A DNA stretch of 64,000 nucleotides. It comes from Bin5 sp965204705. GTDB lineage: Bacteria > Chloroflexota > Anaerolineae > Caldilineales > Caldilineaceae. The DNA is taken from positions 4,960,001-5,024,000 of the forward strand of contig OZ242006.1 in assembly GCA_965204705.1 (NCBI GenBank), written 5' to 3'. The position numbers were made by a program, and so were the translations under genes. Numbering within the stretch: the first letter of the stretch is position 1; each line of letters starts with the position of its first letter. The notes beneath the pieces are model-generated. The model had not been told where the DNA came from and did not search any database. It worked only from the letters and a program-made list of their open reading frames with translations. This document shows positions 24,252 through 33,009 of the stretch, one piece after another.

Positions 24252-24956
24252 ATGTTCGATAATTCCCATCGACACACCGTTACCGACGATGTTCTGGGCC
24301 GAAAACCTGAGCTTTTGCAGACATTGATGGATCTTCACAACGACGACCCGTCTTTCGGGAAGCATGTGCGTATGCGCTCATATCGACCGCACGAGGTTGT
24401 TGCCGATGCGACTGCTCTGAAGAGAGAGATGTTCGTACTCATGCAGGGCAAAATCAACCTGGTGTGCCCGAATCTAGAGGGGCGCCGGCTGGTGATAGGC
24501 AGTTTGGAGCCGGCAGCGATATTTGGCGAGGGCGCATTGAACAGGCCACAGGAGGCCAACGTTTTCGCGGAGGCGGACACTGATGTGGTGGTCTGGTCAA
24601 TTCCGGCTGCCGAGGCGCGAAACATGACGCTTCAGTATCCAATTCTGGGATGGGGAATGCTGCAGACGTACGGCAGGCGACTCCTTCAGGTAGAAGACAG
24701 GTTGGAAGATGTGGCTTACAAGAAGCTGCCGGAGCGGCTGGCGGCTCTGCTGGTTGAGCTGTGCAGCGACACGGAAGAGACAATTCAGGGGGTCAGCCAT
24801 CAGGTTCTCGCGGACCGGCTCGGAACATACCGAGAGACGGTCAGCGCCATTTTACGGGATTTCAAGCGGCAGGGCCTGGTGGAATTGGGTTACCGCCGCA
24901 TTGGGATTCTTGACGTTGAGACGTTAAAGGAAATTGCCGGCATCTGGGAGTGGTGA
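24252..24956 (+). CDS. Crp/Fnr-family transcriptional regulator
   Basis: A 234-residue regulator: an N-terminal cyclic-nucleotide-binding-fold sensor (about 25-150, with EMFVLMQGKINLVCPNLEGR and the IFGEGAL turn), a dimerisation helix (MLQTYGRRLLQVEDRLEDVA) and a C-terminal winged helix whose recognition region reads LADRLGTYRETVSAILRDFK. There is no N-terminal Cys cluster, so it is not an FNR-type oxygen sensor. The effector is unknown, and conserved cAMP-binding residues are not obvious. AAAGGA lies 9 bp before ATG 24252. A hairpin follows the gene. Confidence 0.92.
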   Translation: MFDNSHRHTVTDDVLGRKPELLQTLMDLHNDDPSFGKHVRMRSYRPHEVVADATALKREMFVLMQGKINLVCPNLEGRRLVIGSLEPAAIFGEGALNRPQEANVFAEADTDVVVWSIPAAEARNMTLQYPILGWGMLQTYGRRLLQVEDRLEDVAYKKLPERLAALLVELCSDTEETIQGVSHQVLADRLGTYRETVSAILRDFKRQGLVELGYRRIGILDVETLKEIAGIWEW

Positions 24957-24970
24957 GGGGATAGGTGGGG

Positions 24971-25001
24971 GGGCAGCGACGACGCCTGGTCGTCGCTGCC
25001 C
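24971..25001 (+). terminator. Strong hairpin after the Crp/Fnr gene
   Basis: GGGCAGCGACGAC (24971-24983) pairs perfectly with GTCGTCGCTGCCC (24989-25001), loop GCCTG. No U-tract follows, so it may act as a 3'-end stabiliser rather than a classical terminator. Confidence 0.5.
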
Positions 25002-25260
25002 TCGCGGCTGCCGGTGTTCAGAGGCGGTTGGGCGATGTGACGACGGCGAGCCGAACCGGAGTATTCCACGTGTTGCAGGTTCCTCTTTAGGGTGTTGCAG
25101 GTCATACCCGAACGCGCGCCGGTCGGGCGGCGGTCCCCAGTTGAATGCCCCTCGGGTGCTAAATCAGAAACTGAATCTGACGACGATTGGCCTTTGTGCG
25201 GTCCAGGTCGCCGACGGCGGCGGGCGCCGCGGGGCGAATTTGGGCTGTAACTGTGAAAAA

Positions 25261-25647
25261 GGGTGCAGTTCATATTTGGGGTGGAGATGGTCAGGTGGGG
25301 GATTCATGTCAGCGGTGGCTGGAATCGTTTGCCGTCCATTTCTTGGGAGGCATCGGGCAGGCACAAGGCCTGCCCCTACAGTGGTGGCGCGGGGGTTCGA
25401 ACACCTGTCGCTGTCTCAACCGTTCCAATTGTCCACGACGGTCGGGCATACGATGGGGGGCGTTGCGGGGGGAGTCCCCCCGCACAAGGGAGGGCCGAAG
25501 GCCCGACCGCCCTGAACTGCAGTGGTCAGTGATCAGTAGCCAGTGGTCAGTGGCGTTGGCACTTGCGCTGATCGAGGACGCGAAATGGCTTTAGCTTAGT
25601 CGTTAGCAGAGGTGTACGAAAGTGCACCCCCAATCTGGACTGCACCC
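25261..25647. repeat. MITE-like element, copy B (387 bp)
   Basis: It has the same architecture as copy A: left end GGGTGCAGTTCA, right end TGGACTGCACCC, internal GGGCAGGCACAAGGCCTGCC and TGCGGGGGG/CCCCCCGCA hairpins, and the CAGTGGTCAGTG stretch. The flanks GTGAAAAA (25253-25260) and GAGAAAAA (25648-25655) agree at 7 of 8 bases, a decayed target duplication. It is longer than A and C because of extra sequence in the left third (around 25282-25345) and is diverged at 25385-25440. Confidence 0.85.
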
Positions 25648-25661
25648 GAGAAAAACCGTAG

Positions 25662-25690
25662 TTGACGTATTCTGAAAAGGCTGATATACT
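25662..25690 (+). promoter_or_regulatory. rho: Sigma70-type promoter upstream of rho
   Basis: TTGACG (25662-25667), 17-bp spacer, TATACT (25685-25690). The -35 box starts 15 bp after repeat copy B. The predicted transcript carries an untranslated leader of nearly 390 nt before rho. Confidence 0.75.
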
Positions 25691-26085
25691 GTTTTTCGAT
25701 AATCCTGTTTTGCCTCCGCCCTATATGTCCGCTTCGACTATCCAGACAGAACTCAGCCAAGTAGCCGGCTTGCTTTATACGCAATTGGCGATGATTGATT
25801 CAGAATGTCCGAGCGGAGCGGATGATAGTCGCGGATAGGTGGTAGACGCGGCTGATTATTCGTCAAGCGCACCTCTTTCGCATTTACCCAGTCCTGGCGT
25901 AAGTCAATTCACTAAGAAAATCTGTCCGAATTCGGACAATCCCCAAAGATCGTATTGTGTAGACTGACGTTCTTCACGACCCAACGACAGCCCGCGCTTT
26001 CAGCAATCTCACTCGTATGCAAATGAAACTGTCCTGTTGCGCAAGCAATGTGTGACTTTTTGTTGAGCCTGACAAGGAATGAACA
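25691..26085 (+). promoter_or_regulatory. Long 5' leader of rho
   Basis: About 390 bp with no supported ORF between the promoter and the rho start. In other bacteria rho is autoregulated by Rho-dependent termination in its leader; the length here would allow that, but no specific element is identified. Confidence 0.4.
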
Positions 26086-27345
26086 ATGGAAACGTTTAGT
26101 ATGACGATGGCCGAATTGGAGGACTGCACTCTGGATGAACTCAGAGAGATAGCGCGCTCCTTGGCTATAAGCGGATACACCCGTTTGAAGAAACATGATC
26201 TGATCATTCTGTTATTGCGGGCCAACGCCGAGAAACAGGGATATATTTTTGGAGGGGGAATCCTGGAGATCGTACAGGACGGCATCGGTTTCCTCCGAAG
26301 CGACCATCTTCTCCCGGGACCTGAAGACGTATACGTCAGTCAGAGTCAGATCCGCCGTTTTGGGTTGCGCACAGGTGATCTTGTTGTAGGACAGGTACGC
26401 CCGCCGAAGGACACGGAGAAGTATTACGGATTGTTGAAGGTTGAAGCGGTCAACGGCCTTGACCCGGAGGTGGCTAAGCGGCGTCCGGTGTTTGAGAAAC
26501 TGACGCCGATATTTCCAGACGAGCAGATCCACCTGGAAACCAAGCCGAATCTGCTTGCAACCCGCATGATCGATTTGCTAGCTCCGATCGGCCGCGGCCA
26601 ACGCGGGATGATCGTCAGTCCTCCGAAAGCGGGCAAGACGACTATTCTGAAGCGCATTGCCAACGGTATGTCGAGCAATTATGAGAACCTACATCTGATG
26701 GTGGTGTTGATCGGTGAGCGGCCTGAGGAAGTAACGGACATGGACCGCTCTGTGGAAGCGGAGGTGATCAGCAGCACATTTGACGAACCGGTCCAGAACC
26801 ATGTGCGGGTAGCGGAGATGGCCTTGGAACGGGCCAAGCGTCTGACGGAGAGCTGTCGGGATGTGGTGATATTGCTGGACAGCATTACGCGGCTCACTCG
26901 CGCCTACAATTTAACAGTGCCTCCGTCGGGCCGCACTCTTTCGGGTGGGATTGATCCGGCGGCGCTCTATCCGCCAAAGCGATTTTTTGGCGCGGCCAGA
27001 AATCTGGAAGAGGGGGGCAGCCTGACCATCGTCGCGACCTGTCTTGTAGATACGGGCAGCCGAATGGATGATGTCATTTACGAAGAGTTCAAGGGCACGG
27101 GCAATATGGAGTTGCATCTCAACCGGCGCACATCGGAGCGGCGCATCTTCCCGGCGATTGATATTGAGCGGAGCAGCACGCGAGCGGAAGAGAAGATGCT
27201 GGAGCCCGAAGTGCTGGCGAAGGTCTACACATTGCGGCGGATGAGCGATGCCATGGGGGGCGGCAATGAGGCGATTTTGCCGATCCTGGAACGCCTCAGC
27301 CGGACGCGAGACAACCAGGAATTCCTGGACACACTGATCAAGTAG
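26086..27345 (+). CDS. rho: Transcription termination factor Rho
   Basis: The hexameric RNA helicase that ends transcription at rut sites. The 419-residue chain has an N-terminal Rho_N helical domain (LDELREIARSLAISGYTRLK), the RNA-binding cold-shock-like domain (GILEIVQDGIGFLRSDHLLP, DVYVSQSQIRRFGLRTGD) and the ATPase core with Walker A PPKAGKTT, Walker B VVILLDSITRL and the Q-loop/secondary RNA-site region TGSRMDDVIYEEFKGTGNME. It ends normally in LDTLIK. AAGGA precedes ATG 26086. The length is typical for Rho without an N-terminal insertion. Confidence 0.98.
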   Translation: METFSMTMAELEDCTLDELREIARSLAISGYTRLKKHDLIILLLRANAEKQGYIFGGGILEIVQDGIGFLRSDHLLPGPEDVYVSQSQIRRFGLRTGDLVVGQVRPPKDTEKYYGLLKVEAVNGLDPEVAKRRPVFEKLTPIFPDEQIHLETKPNLLATRMIDLLAPIGRGQRGMIVSPPKAGKTTILKRIANGMSSNYENLHLMVVLIGERPEEVTDMDRSVEAEVISSTFDEPVQNHVRVAEMALERAKRLTESCRDVVILLDSITRLTRAYNLTVPPSGRTLSGGIDPAALYPPKRFFGAARNLEEGGSLTIVATCLVDTGSRMDDVIYEEFKGTGNMELHLNRRTSERRIFPAIDIERSSTRAEEKMLEPEVLAKVYTLRRMSDAMGGGNEAILPILERLSRTRDNQEFLDTLIK

Positions 27346-27777
27346 GTTAGCGAACGGGCGAATGGGTAAGCAGAGCGAATCGCCGGGGGGAACATTTCAA
27401 CGCCGGGCCGGCAAGGATTCTGGCAAGCGGTCCGGAGCCTGAAAGGGCGAGATCGCCAAGTAAAATGAGCAGGTTCACAGAAAAATGACGCTTAACCTAC
27501 GTTTTCCCTACGGTATCCGATCTAGCTGCATTTGAAGGGGTAAAAACCGAGTTGAAACCCAAAATCCGATTTGGATAGACTCTTATTTGTGCCTATAATG
27601 GCATTCTTGAGGCGTACCGGGCGGGTTGAAAGCCTTGAATGGTCGACGATTCGCTCTTGGCTGTGGAAGAGGTAAGCCCGAAAGCATCACTCCCCCGCCC
27701 CGCAGTTTTTTGAGGTTTGTATTTATTGTACAATGTGGTACAGTTTTGTACTGTACCCTTAGTCTTGGGCAGGTTGT
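27346..27777. other. Intergenic region between rho and the LysM-M23 gene
   Basis: No gene is seen. There is no obvious terminator directly after rho. The final 60 bp are AT-rich and contain the dyad at 27737-27757 with promoter-like hexamers TTGTAT and TACAGT 16 bp apart. Confidence 0.4.
27737..27757 (+). promoter_or_regulatory. Perfect dyad, candidate operator before the LysM-M23 gene
   Basis: GGTACAG, 7-nt spacer, CTGTACC, ending 20 bp before ATG 27778. It overlaps a TACAGT hexamer usable as -10 with TTGTAT upstream, so a bound protein would block initiation. A hairpin in the mRNA is the alternative reading. Confidence 0.4.
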
Positions 27778-29115
27778 ATGCTTAAGAGCAAAGAACACGT
27801 AGAACAACGCCGATTCAGTTATCATACTTTCCGTCGATCAAACACCACCCCCACATCGGATCGGGAAGTGAACCAGCCCCCCCCCTCCAGCAGTTTCTCA
27901 GAATTCAGCCCCAGTTCAACACAGAATCAGATTCATCAGAGTTCAGAAGGCGCGGCCGAGGCTGCTCTGGAAGAGGTATCGCCCGGACTCGCAGATGCGG
28001 CAGACGGGGCAGTTGAGAATCTGATTTCAGGTATTCAGGGTTTTCTGCGCGAGCAGGTTGCGCCGGTCCGGCTTGCCAGCCATCTTGCCGTCCTGGTGGT
28101 AGCGGCGATAGTCATTCTTGTCAGGCGAGTGGATCCCCCCGATTGGAATTTCCCGCTGCACACTTTGCCGGCGGATGTTCCGCTTGTTGAGAGTGCCGCT
28201 GCGGACACGCAGCTAGCCCGCCGCAATCCAATTGTTGAGGTTAGCAATGCACTGCAGCGAGCGGTGCTTCCTTTCACCAGGGATACCGAGGAGCCTACCG
28301 TTGCTTCGGCGGGGATACAGGCAGCCGAGGGGGAACCGGTAGGTGTTACTGCGCCATCGAGGATACTCAGTATCCAGATTTACAAGGTATTGCCGGCTGA
28401 TAATCTTCAGAAGATCGCTGCCCGATACGATCTCAGGCCGGAGACGATTCTGTGGGCCAATCCAAAACTGGAGTCGAATCCAGATCTATTGTGGCCTGGC
28501 CAGCAGTTGATAATTCCTCCTGTTGACGGCGTAATGCACGTGGTTCGGGCAGGCGACACGTTGTCATCTCTGGCAATAAAATACAAAGTATCCCTCGATG
28601 AGATAGTGGAATTTCCTCTGAATAATCTGGAATCGTCGAACACCCCGATCAACAGTGGCAGACAGTTGATCATTCCCAATGGTACCAAGCCCTATGTCGC
28701 CCGGCAGGTGGCCATGTATCGAGGTCCGGTCCCTGCTAATGCAGTCAGAGGCTCCGGATCCTTTGCTTGGCCGGTCAGCGGACACATTACGCAGCAGTTC
28801 TGGCTCGGACATCGAGCGATTGACGTTGGCGCCCGGGCAGGCGCGCCGATCGTGGCAGCTGACAGCGGCTATGTTGTCAAGGCTTCACACGGCTGGAACG
28901 GCGGTTATGGCAGAATGGTCATGATTGATCATGGCAACGGTTTTGTCACACTGTACGCCCATATGAATATGGTCTATGTGCGCCAGGGCGAAAACGTTGC
29001 CAAGGGTGAACGGCTGGGTACGGTAGGCAATACCGGGCGTTCCACGGGGCCACACCTGCATTTAGAAATCCGACAGAACGGCGCCGCGCGTAATCCATTA
29101 TACTTCCTGCCGTAG
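27778..29115 (+). CDS. LysM-M23 cell-wall endopeptidase
   Basis: A 445-residue membrane-anchored peptidoglycan hydrolase. A cytoplasmic Ser/Pro-rich head (1-90) is followed by one membrane helix (LASHLAVLVVAAIVILV, about 100-117) and a linker. Two LysM modules come next (YKVLPADNLQKIAARYDLRP with LLWPGQQLIIP; HVVRAGDTLSSLAIKYKVSL with INSGRQLIIP), then a C-terminal M23 domain with the zinc motifs HRAIDVG (HxxxD) and HLHLE (HxH). All catalytic residues are present, so it should cut stem-peptide cross-links. A strong terminator follows. Confidence 0.95.
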   Translation: MLKSKEHVEQRRFSYHTFRRSNTTPTSDREVNQPPPSSSFSEFSPSSTQNQIHQSSEGAAEAALEEVSPGLADAADGAVENLISGIQGFLREQVAPVRLASHLAVLVVAAIVILVRRVDPPDWNFPLHTLPADVPLVESAAADTQLARRNPIVEVSNALQRAVLPFTRDTEEPTVASAGIQAAEGEPVGVTAPSRILSIQIYKVLPADNLQKIAARYDLRPETILWANPKLESNPDLLWPGQQLIIPPVDGVMHVVRAGDTLSSLAIKYKVSLDEIVEFPLNNLESSNTPINSGRQLIIPNGTKPYVARQVAMYRGPVPANAVRGSGSFAWPVSGHITQQFWLGHRAIDVGARAGAPIVAADSGYVVKASHGWNGGYGRMVMIDHGNGFVTLYAHMNMVYVRQGENVAKGERLGTVGNTGRSTGPHLHLEIRQNGAARNPLYFLP

Positions 29116-29140
29116 ACAGATCAGGTTTACAAGACACAGA

Positions 29141-29172
29141 AAGGTCCGGCATTTTGTGCCGGACCTTTTTTT
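29141..29172 (+). terminator. Rho-independent terminator after the LysM-M23 gene
   Basis: AAGGTCCGGCA (29141-29151) pairs with TGCCGGACCTT (29157-29167), 5-nt loop, running into a T-tract (29166-29172). Confidence 0.95.
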
Positions 29173-29292
29173 GTTATTCAACATGCACTCAGCGACGCTG
29201 GGCTCCGAAGTGACAGAGCCACGAGTTAGTCAGGTTCTGTGGCGTTATCGCATTGACGCCGATGAAGAAGCACAGTTGTCCGACGTTGGATT

Positions 29293-30684
29293 TCAGAGTT
29301 GCTGAATGCCGCCTTCGGTCAGTTTGCGGGGGTCCAGGAGCTCATCCAGTTCGCCGGCACTGAGATCGGTCATTTCCAGGGCGACCTCCTTGAGTGTGCG
29401 CCCTTGGGCATAGGCGGTCTTGGCAATTTGTGCGCCTAGTTCGTACCCGATCACCGGATTGAGGGCGGTTACCAGAATCGGGTTGCTGTCGACGAGGCGG
29501 CCGATCCGCTCTGCATTGACAGTAAAGCCGGTGATGGCTCTGTCTGCCAGCAGGCGGCTTGCCCCAGCCAAGATCGAGATGCTCTGCAACAGGTTGTAGC
29601 CGATGACGGGGAGCATCACATTCAGTTGAAAACTGCCCGACTGGCCCCCGATGGTGATGGTCAGGTCGTTTCCGGTGACCTGGGCGGCAACCATAGCGAC
29701 CGCCTCGGGGATGACCGGATTGATCTTGCCCGGCATGATGCTGCTGCCCGGCTGCAGGGCAGGCAACTCGATCTCAGCGATGCCGGCGATCGGCCCGCTG
29801 TTCATCCAGCGCAGATCGTTTGCCATTTTCATCAGGGAGGTCGCGATGGTTTTGAGTTGACCGCTCAGCTCTACTGCGGCGTCCTGGCTGCTCAGACTTT
29901 CGAAGTAGTTTTCGCTTGTCCTGAGTGGCTGGTCGGTCATTTGGGCCAGTTTAGCGGCGATGCGTTCGCCGAACTCGGGATGGGCGTTGATGCCGGTGCC
30001 AACGGCTGTGCCGCCCTGGGCAAGTTCTGCCAGCCGTGCCAGCGCGTCGCGCAGCCGCCGCTGTCCTTTGTCGATCTGGTTGCTCCAGCCCCCCAGTTCC
30101 TGGGTCAAGCGGATAGGCATGGCATCCATCAGATGGGTGCGCCCGGTGGTGACGATGCCGTCTACCTCTGCGGCTTTGGCGTCCAGGGATTCCTGCAAAT
30201 GCCGGAGAGCCGGCAGGAGTTCCTCGACAACGGCGAGATAGGCGCTCAGATGGATGGCGGAGGGAATGACGTCGTTGCTACTTTGCCCCATATTGACATG
30301 ATCGTTAGGGTGGACGCTTTTTCGCAGTATCCGGGATGCCAGGGTAGCGATGACTTCGTTGGCGTTCATGTTAGTGCTGGTGCCGGAGCCGGTCTGGAAG
30401 ATGTCGAGGGGGAAGTGGGCATCGTGGGCGCCTTGCGCGACTTCGGCGCAGGCGCTTTGAATTGCCGAGGCCATCTGGGCATCCAGGTGACCCAGGTCTA
30501 GATTGACAGCTGCGGCCGCCCCTTTTATCAGCCCGACTGCGCGGATGAATTGGCGGGGGAAGCGAAGCGGACTGATAGGGAAGTTGTCGACGGCTCGCTG
30601 GGTTTGGGCAGCGTAGAGAGCGTCTATCGGCACGCTTACCTCGCCCAAGCTGTCATGCTCAATGCGAAAGTCCTGACTACTCAT
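29293..30684 (-). CDS. fumC: Fumarate hydratase class II
   Basis: The iron-independent fumarase converts fumarate to malate in the TCA cycle. The 463-residue chain carries the superfamily signature GSSIMPGKINPVIPEA, the substrate-site motifs GSGTSTNMNANEV and HPNDHVNMGQSSNDVIPSAI, and TGRTHLMDAMP. ATG 30684 is preferred over TTG 30702 because the GGAG that would serve as ribosome binding site spans the TTG. It is the last of a minus-strand series after the two ABC permeases, 38 bp after the second permease, so probably cotranscribed although functionally unrelated. Confidence 0.97.
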   Translation of the reverse strand: MSSQDFRIEHDSLGEVSVPIDALYAAQTQRAVDNFPISPLRFPRQFIRAVGLIKGAAAAVNLDLGHLDAQMASAIQSACAEVAQGAHDAHFPLDIFQTGSGTSTNMNANEVIATLASRILRKSVHPNDHVNMGQSSNDVIPSAIHLSAYLAVVEELLPALRHLQESLDAKAAEVDGIVTTGRTHLMDAMPIRLTQELGGWSNQIDKGQRRLRDALARLAELAQGGTAVGTGINAHPEFGERIAAKLAQMTDQPLRTSENYFESLSSQDAAVELSGQLKTIATSLMKMANDLRWMNSGPIAGIAEIELPALQPGSSIMPGKINPVIPEAVAMVAAQVTGNDLTITIGGQSGSFQLNVMLPVIGYNLLQSISILAGASRLLADRAITGFTVNAERIGRLVDSNPILVTALNPVIGYELGAQIAKTAYAQGRTLKEVALEMTDLSAGELDELLDPRKLTEGGIQQL

Positions 30685-30724
30685 AGGGATGTTCTGCTCC
30701 AATCGGTTTTTTTGATTGCGAAAG

Positions 30725-31681
30725 CTAGCGTTCGCCGCGCATATAGGGCAGGCCGAGCGCGGCCGGCGCGCCGAGGCGGCGGCTTACGTTTTCATAGACG
30801 GTAATGAGTGTGAGAACAACTATTGTCAGAAGATAGGGCATCATGGCCAGCATGGCGGCGGGTATGACCCCGCCCCCAGCTGCCTGCAACCGAAACTGAA
30901 TTGCGTTGACCCCGCCAAAGATGAGGGCCCCAAGCAGCGCCCGCGCGGGATCCCAGGTGGCAAAGATAACGAGAGCGATGGCGATCCAGCCGCGTCCGCC
31001 GGTGAGGTTTTCGGTCCAACCGGGGGTATAGGCGAGGCTCAGGTGGGCGCCGCCCAAGCCCATGAGCATACCGCCGCCGATGGTGGCCAGATAGCGAGTG
31101 CGCGTGACCGAAATGCCCATTGCGTCGGCGGTGTCGGGGTCTTCGCCGACTGCGCGCACGTTGAGCCCGATCCGAGTGCGATAGAGCAGAAAGGCGGAGA
31201 CGGGAACGGTCAGATACATCAGGTAGACGAGAAGGTCCTGGTTGAAGAGTGCCTGGCCAAGCAGCGGGATCTGACCGAGAGCCGGGATAGCCAATTTGTT
31301 GAATTTTGGTCCGACCAGGCCCACGAGCGGAGCGCCTTCCGGGCCGAGGCGCTGGCCGAGAAAGCTGCTCAGGCCGATGCCAAAGAGCGTGAGCGCGAGG
31401 CCGCTGACGACCTGATCGGCCCGCAGGGTGACGGACAAGAAGGCGTGGATGGAGGCCAGCGCTCCGCCGACGACGACGGCTGCCAGTGTGCCCAGCAGGA
31501 GACTTTCGGTGTGAAAGCCAACGGCAAAGGCGCTTACAGCGCCCATGATGAGAATGCCTTCCAACCCGAGATTAAGAACGCCGGCCCTTTCGGTGTAGAT
31601 TTCACCGACTGCGGCAAAGACAAGAGATGCGCCGGCCTGTATGGTCACCGTCAGGATGGAGATAAGAAGGGCGAGTTCCAT
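30725..31681 (-). CDS. Nucleoside-type ABC transporter permease (NupQ/YufQ-like)
   Basis: The 318-residue membrane protein has about nine hydrophobic segments and the conserved N-terminal patch GEIYTERAGVLNLGLEGIL and cytoplasmic loop AVGEDPDTADAMGISVTRTR that mark the BPD_transp_2 permeases of BmpA-type nucleoside importers. It pairs with the next upstream gene, giving the usual two different permeases. No ATP-binding or BmpA substrate-binding gene is in the window. A cytidine deaminase gene 5 kb upstream on the same strand fits nucleoside salvage. Confidence 0.92.
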   Translation of the reverse strand: MELALLISILTVTIQAGASLVFAAVGEIYTERAGVLNLGLEGILIMGAVSAFAVGFHTESLLLGTLAAVVVGGALASIHAFLSVTLRADQVVSGLALTLFGIGLSSFLGQRLGPEGAPLVGLVGPKFNKLAIPALGQIPLLGQALFNQDLLVYLMYLTVPVSAFLLYRTRIGLNVRAVGEDPDTADAMGISVTRTRYLATIGGGMLMGLGGAHLSLAYTPGWTENLTGGRGWIAIALVIFATWDPARALLGALIFGGVNAIQFRLQAAGGGVIPAAMLAMMPYLLTIVVLTLITVYENVSRRLGAPAALGLPYMRGER

Positions 31682-31796
31682 TGTCTTTACGCTTTCACGT
31701 GCGAGTTATCAGGCGGCGAGTATTAGCTGCTCTCGCCAGATTGTGTACAGATACCACCTGTATGGAACGGGAGATTGGGGATGGTCTGCGCTCTAT

Positions 31797-32930
31797 CTAG
31801 TCAGCGGGTGTCGGTCCGCCGGATGCGGGGGCAGGATTTGCAGCGGGCCGGGGCTGCGTACGGATCACCCGCAACCGGTAGTTGATAAAGACGTCGGCGC
31901 CGAGTACGAAGAAGAGTATCGAGCCCTGGAGTACGCCGGCGACTGCTGCCGGCAGCCCCATGGTGATCTGCAACTGGTCGCCGCCGGTGCTGAGTCCGGC
32001 CAGGAGCAGGCTGACGAGCAGGATGGCCCAGGGATTCAGTTTTGCCAGCCAGGCCACGATGATGGCGGTAAAGCCGTCGCCGACTGCGATCCCATTTTGC
32101 AGCCGGTGGGCGACGCCGGCCACCTGGCTGAATCCAGCCAGGCCCGCTATGCCCCCGCTGACAAACATGACCAGCATTACATTGCGGGCGATGCTCATTC
32201 CCGCGTAGCGAGCGGCGAGCGGGTTCTTGCCAATTACCTTTATCTCGAGGCCCCATTTGGTTCGGTCGAGGACGAGCCAGAGTAGAAAGGCCGCCAGGAC
32301 GGCGATCACGAGACCGTAGTGGACCCGGCCCAGGTCGATGGGGAGGCGGGGCAGCCAGGCGTGCTCGGGGAACTGGGCGCTGCCGGGAAAGCCGAAGCCC
32401 TCGGGATCTTTCCAGGATCCGGTATAGAGATATTGCATCCACAGGAGGGCCACGTAGTTGAACATGAGCGTTGTGATGATTTCGTTGACCCCGAGAGCGG
32501 TTTTGAGAAAGGCCGGGATGAGCCCCCAGATGGCGCCAGCCACGAAGGCGGCCACGATCATGGTCGGCAGGAAGGTCCACTGCGGCATCCCACCGATCAG
32601 TTCCGGCAGAAAGAGGGCGACCCAGGTGGCGGCAATGACTCCCCACACGAACTGGCCTTCGGCGCCGATGTTCCAGAACAGCATGCGAAAGGCGATACCC
32701 ACGGAGAGCCCGGTAAGCATTAGGGGGATGGCTCGCAGAAGGGTCTCGCTGATATGGTAGCGCTGGCCGAAAGCGCCCGTTGCCATGGCCGCGTAGGTCT
32801 CGAAGGGATTTGCGCCAAATATCCAAAGCAAAATGCCGCTGAAGATTAGCGCGAGACCGAGGGCGATCAGGGGAAACAGGAACTCGACGTGGCGGGGACG
32901 GCTCAGGCGTCTTTCAAGAATGAGTTGCAT
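31797..32930 (-). CDS. Nucleoside-type ABC transporter permease (NupP/YufP-like)
   Basis: The 377-residue permease is the longer partner in the pair, with about nine membrane segments. It shows family stretches SVGIAFRMLFWNIGAEGQFV, LGVNEIITTLMFNYVALLWM and the coupling loop KVIGKNPLAARYAGMSIARN. The C-terminal tail is Pro/Ala-rich. In the standard order an ATPase gene precedes it; here a histidine kinase gene does. The gap to the downstream permease is 115 bp. Confidence 0.92.
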   Translation of the reverse strand: MQLILERRLSRPRHVEFLFPLIALGLALIFSGILLWIFGANPFETYAAMATGAFGQRYHISETLLRAIPLMLTGLSVGIAFRMLFWNIGAEGQFVWGVIAATWVALFLPELIGGMPQWTFLPTMIVAAFVAGAIWGLIPAFLKTALGVNEIITTLMFNYVALLWMQYLYTGSWKDPEGFGFPGSAQFPEHAWLPRLPIDLGRVHYGLVIAVLAAFLLWLVLDRTKWGLEIKVIGKNPLAARYAGMSIARNVMLVMFVSGGIAGLAGFSQVAGVAHRLQNGIAVGDGFTAIIVAWLAKLNPWAILLVSLLLAGLSTGGDQLQITMGLPAAVAGVLQGSILFFVLGADVFINYRLRVIRTQPRPAANPAPASGGPTPAD

Positions 32931-33009
32931 AGCGGAGTCTCTTTGTACGCGCCTTACCTGCGCGGAATGGTTTCACAGTTCCACGATCACCCGCTATCGG
33001 GCTGCCGGG

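Noticed and set aside
25385..25440. tRNA-like GGGGGTTCGAACACC segment
   Set aside because: There is no matching acceptor, D or anticodon arm; it lies in the diverged part of MITE copy B.
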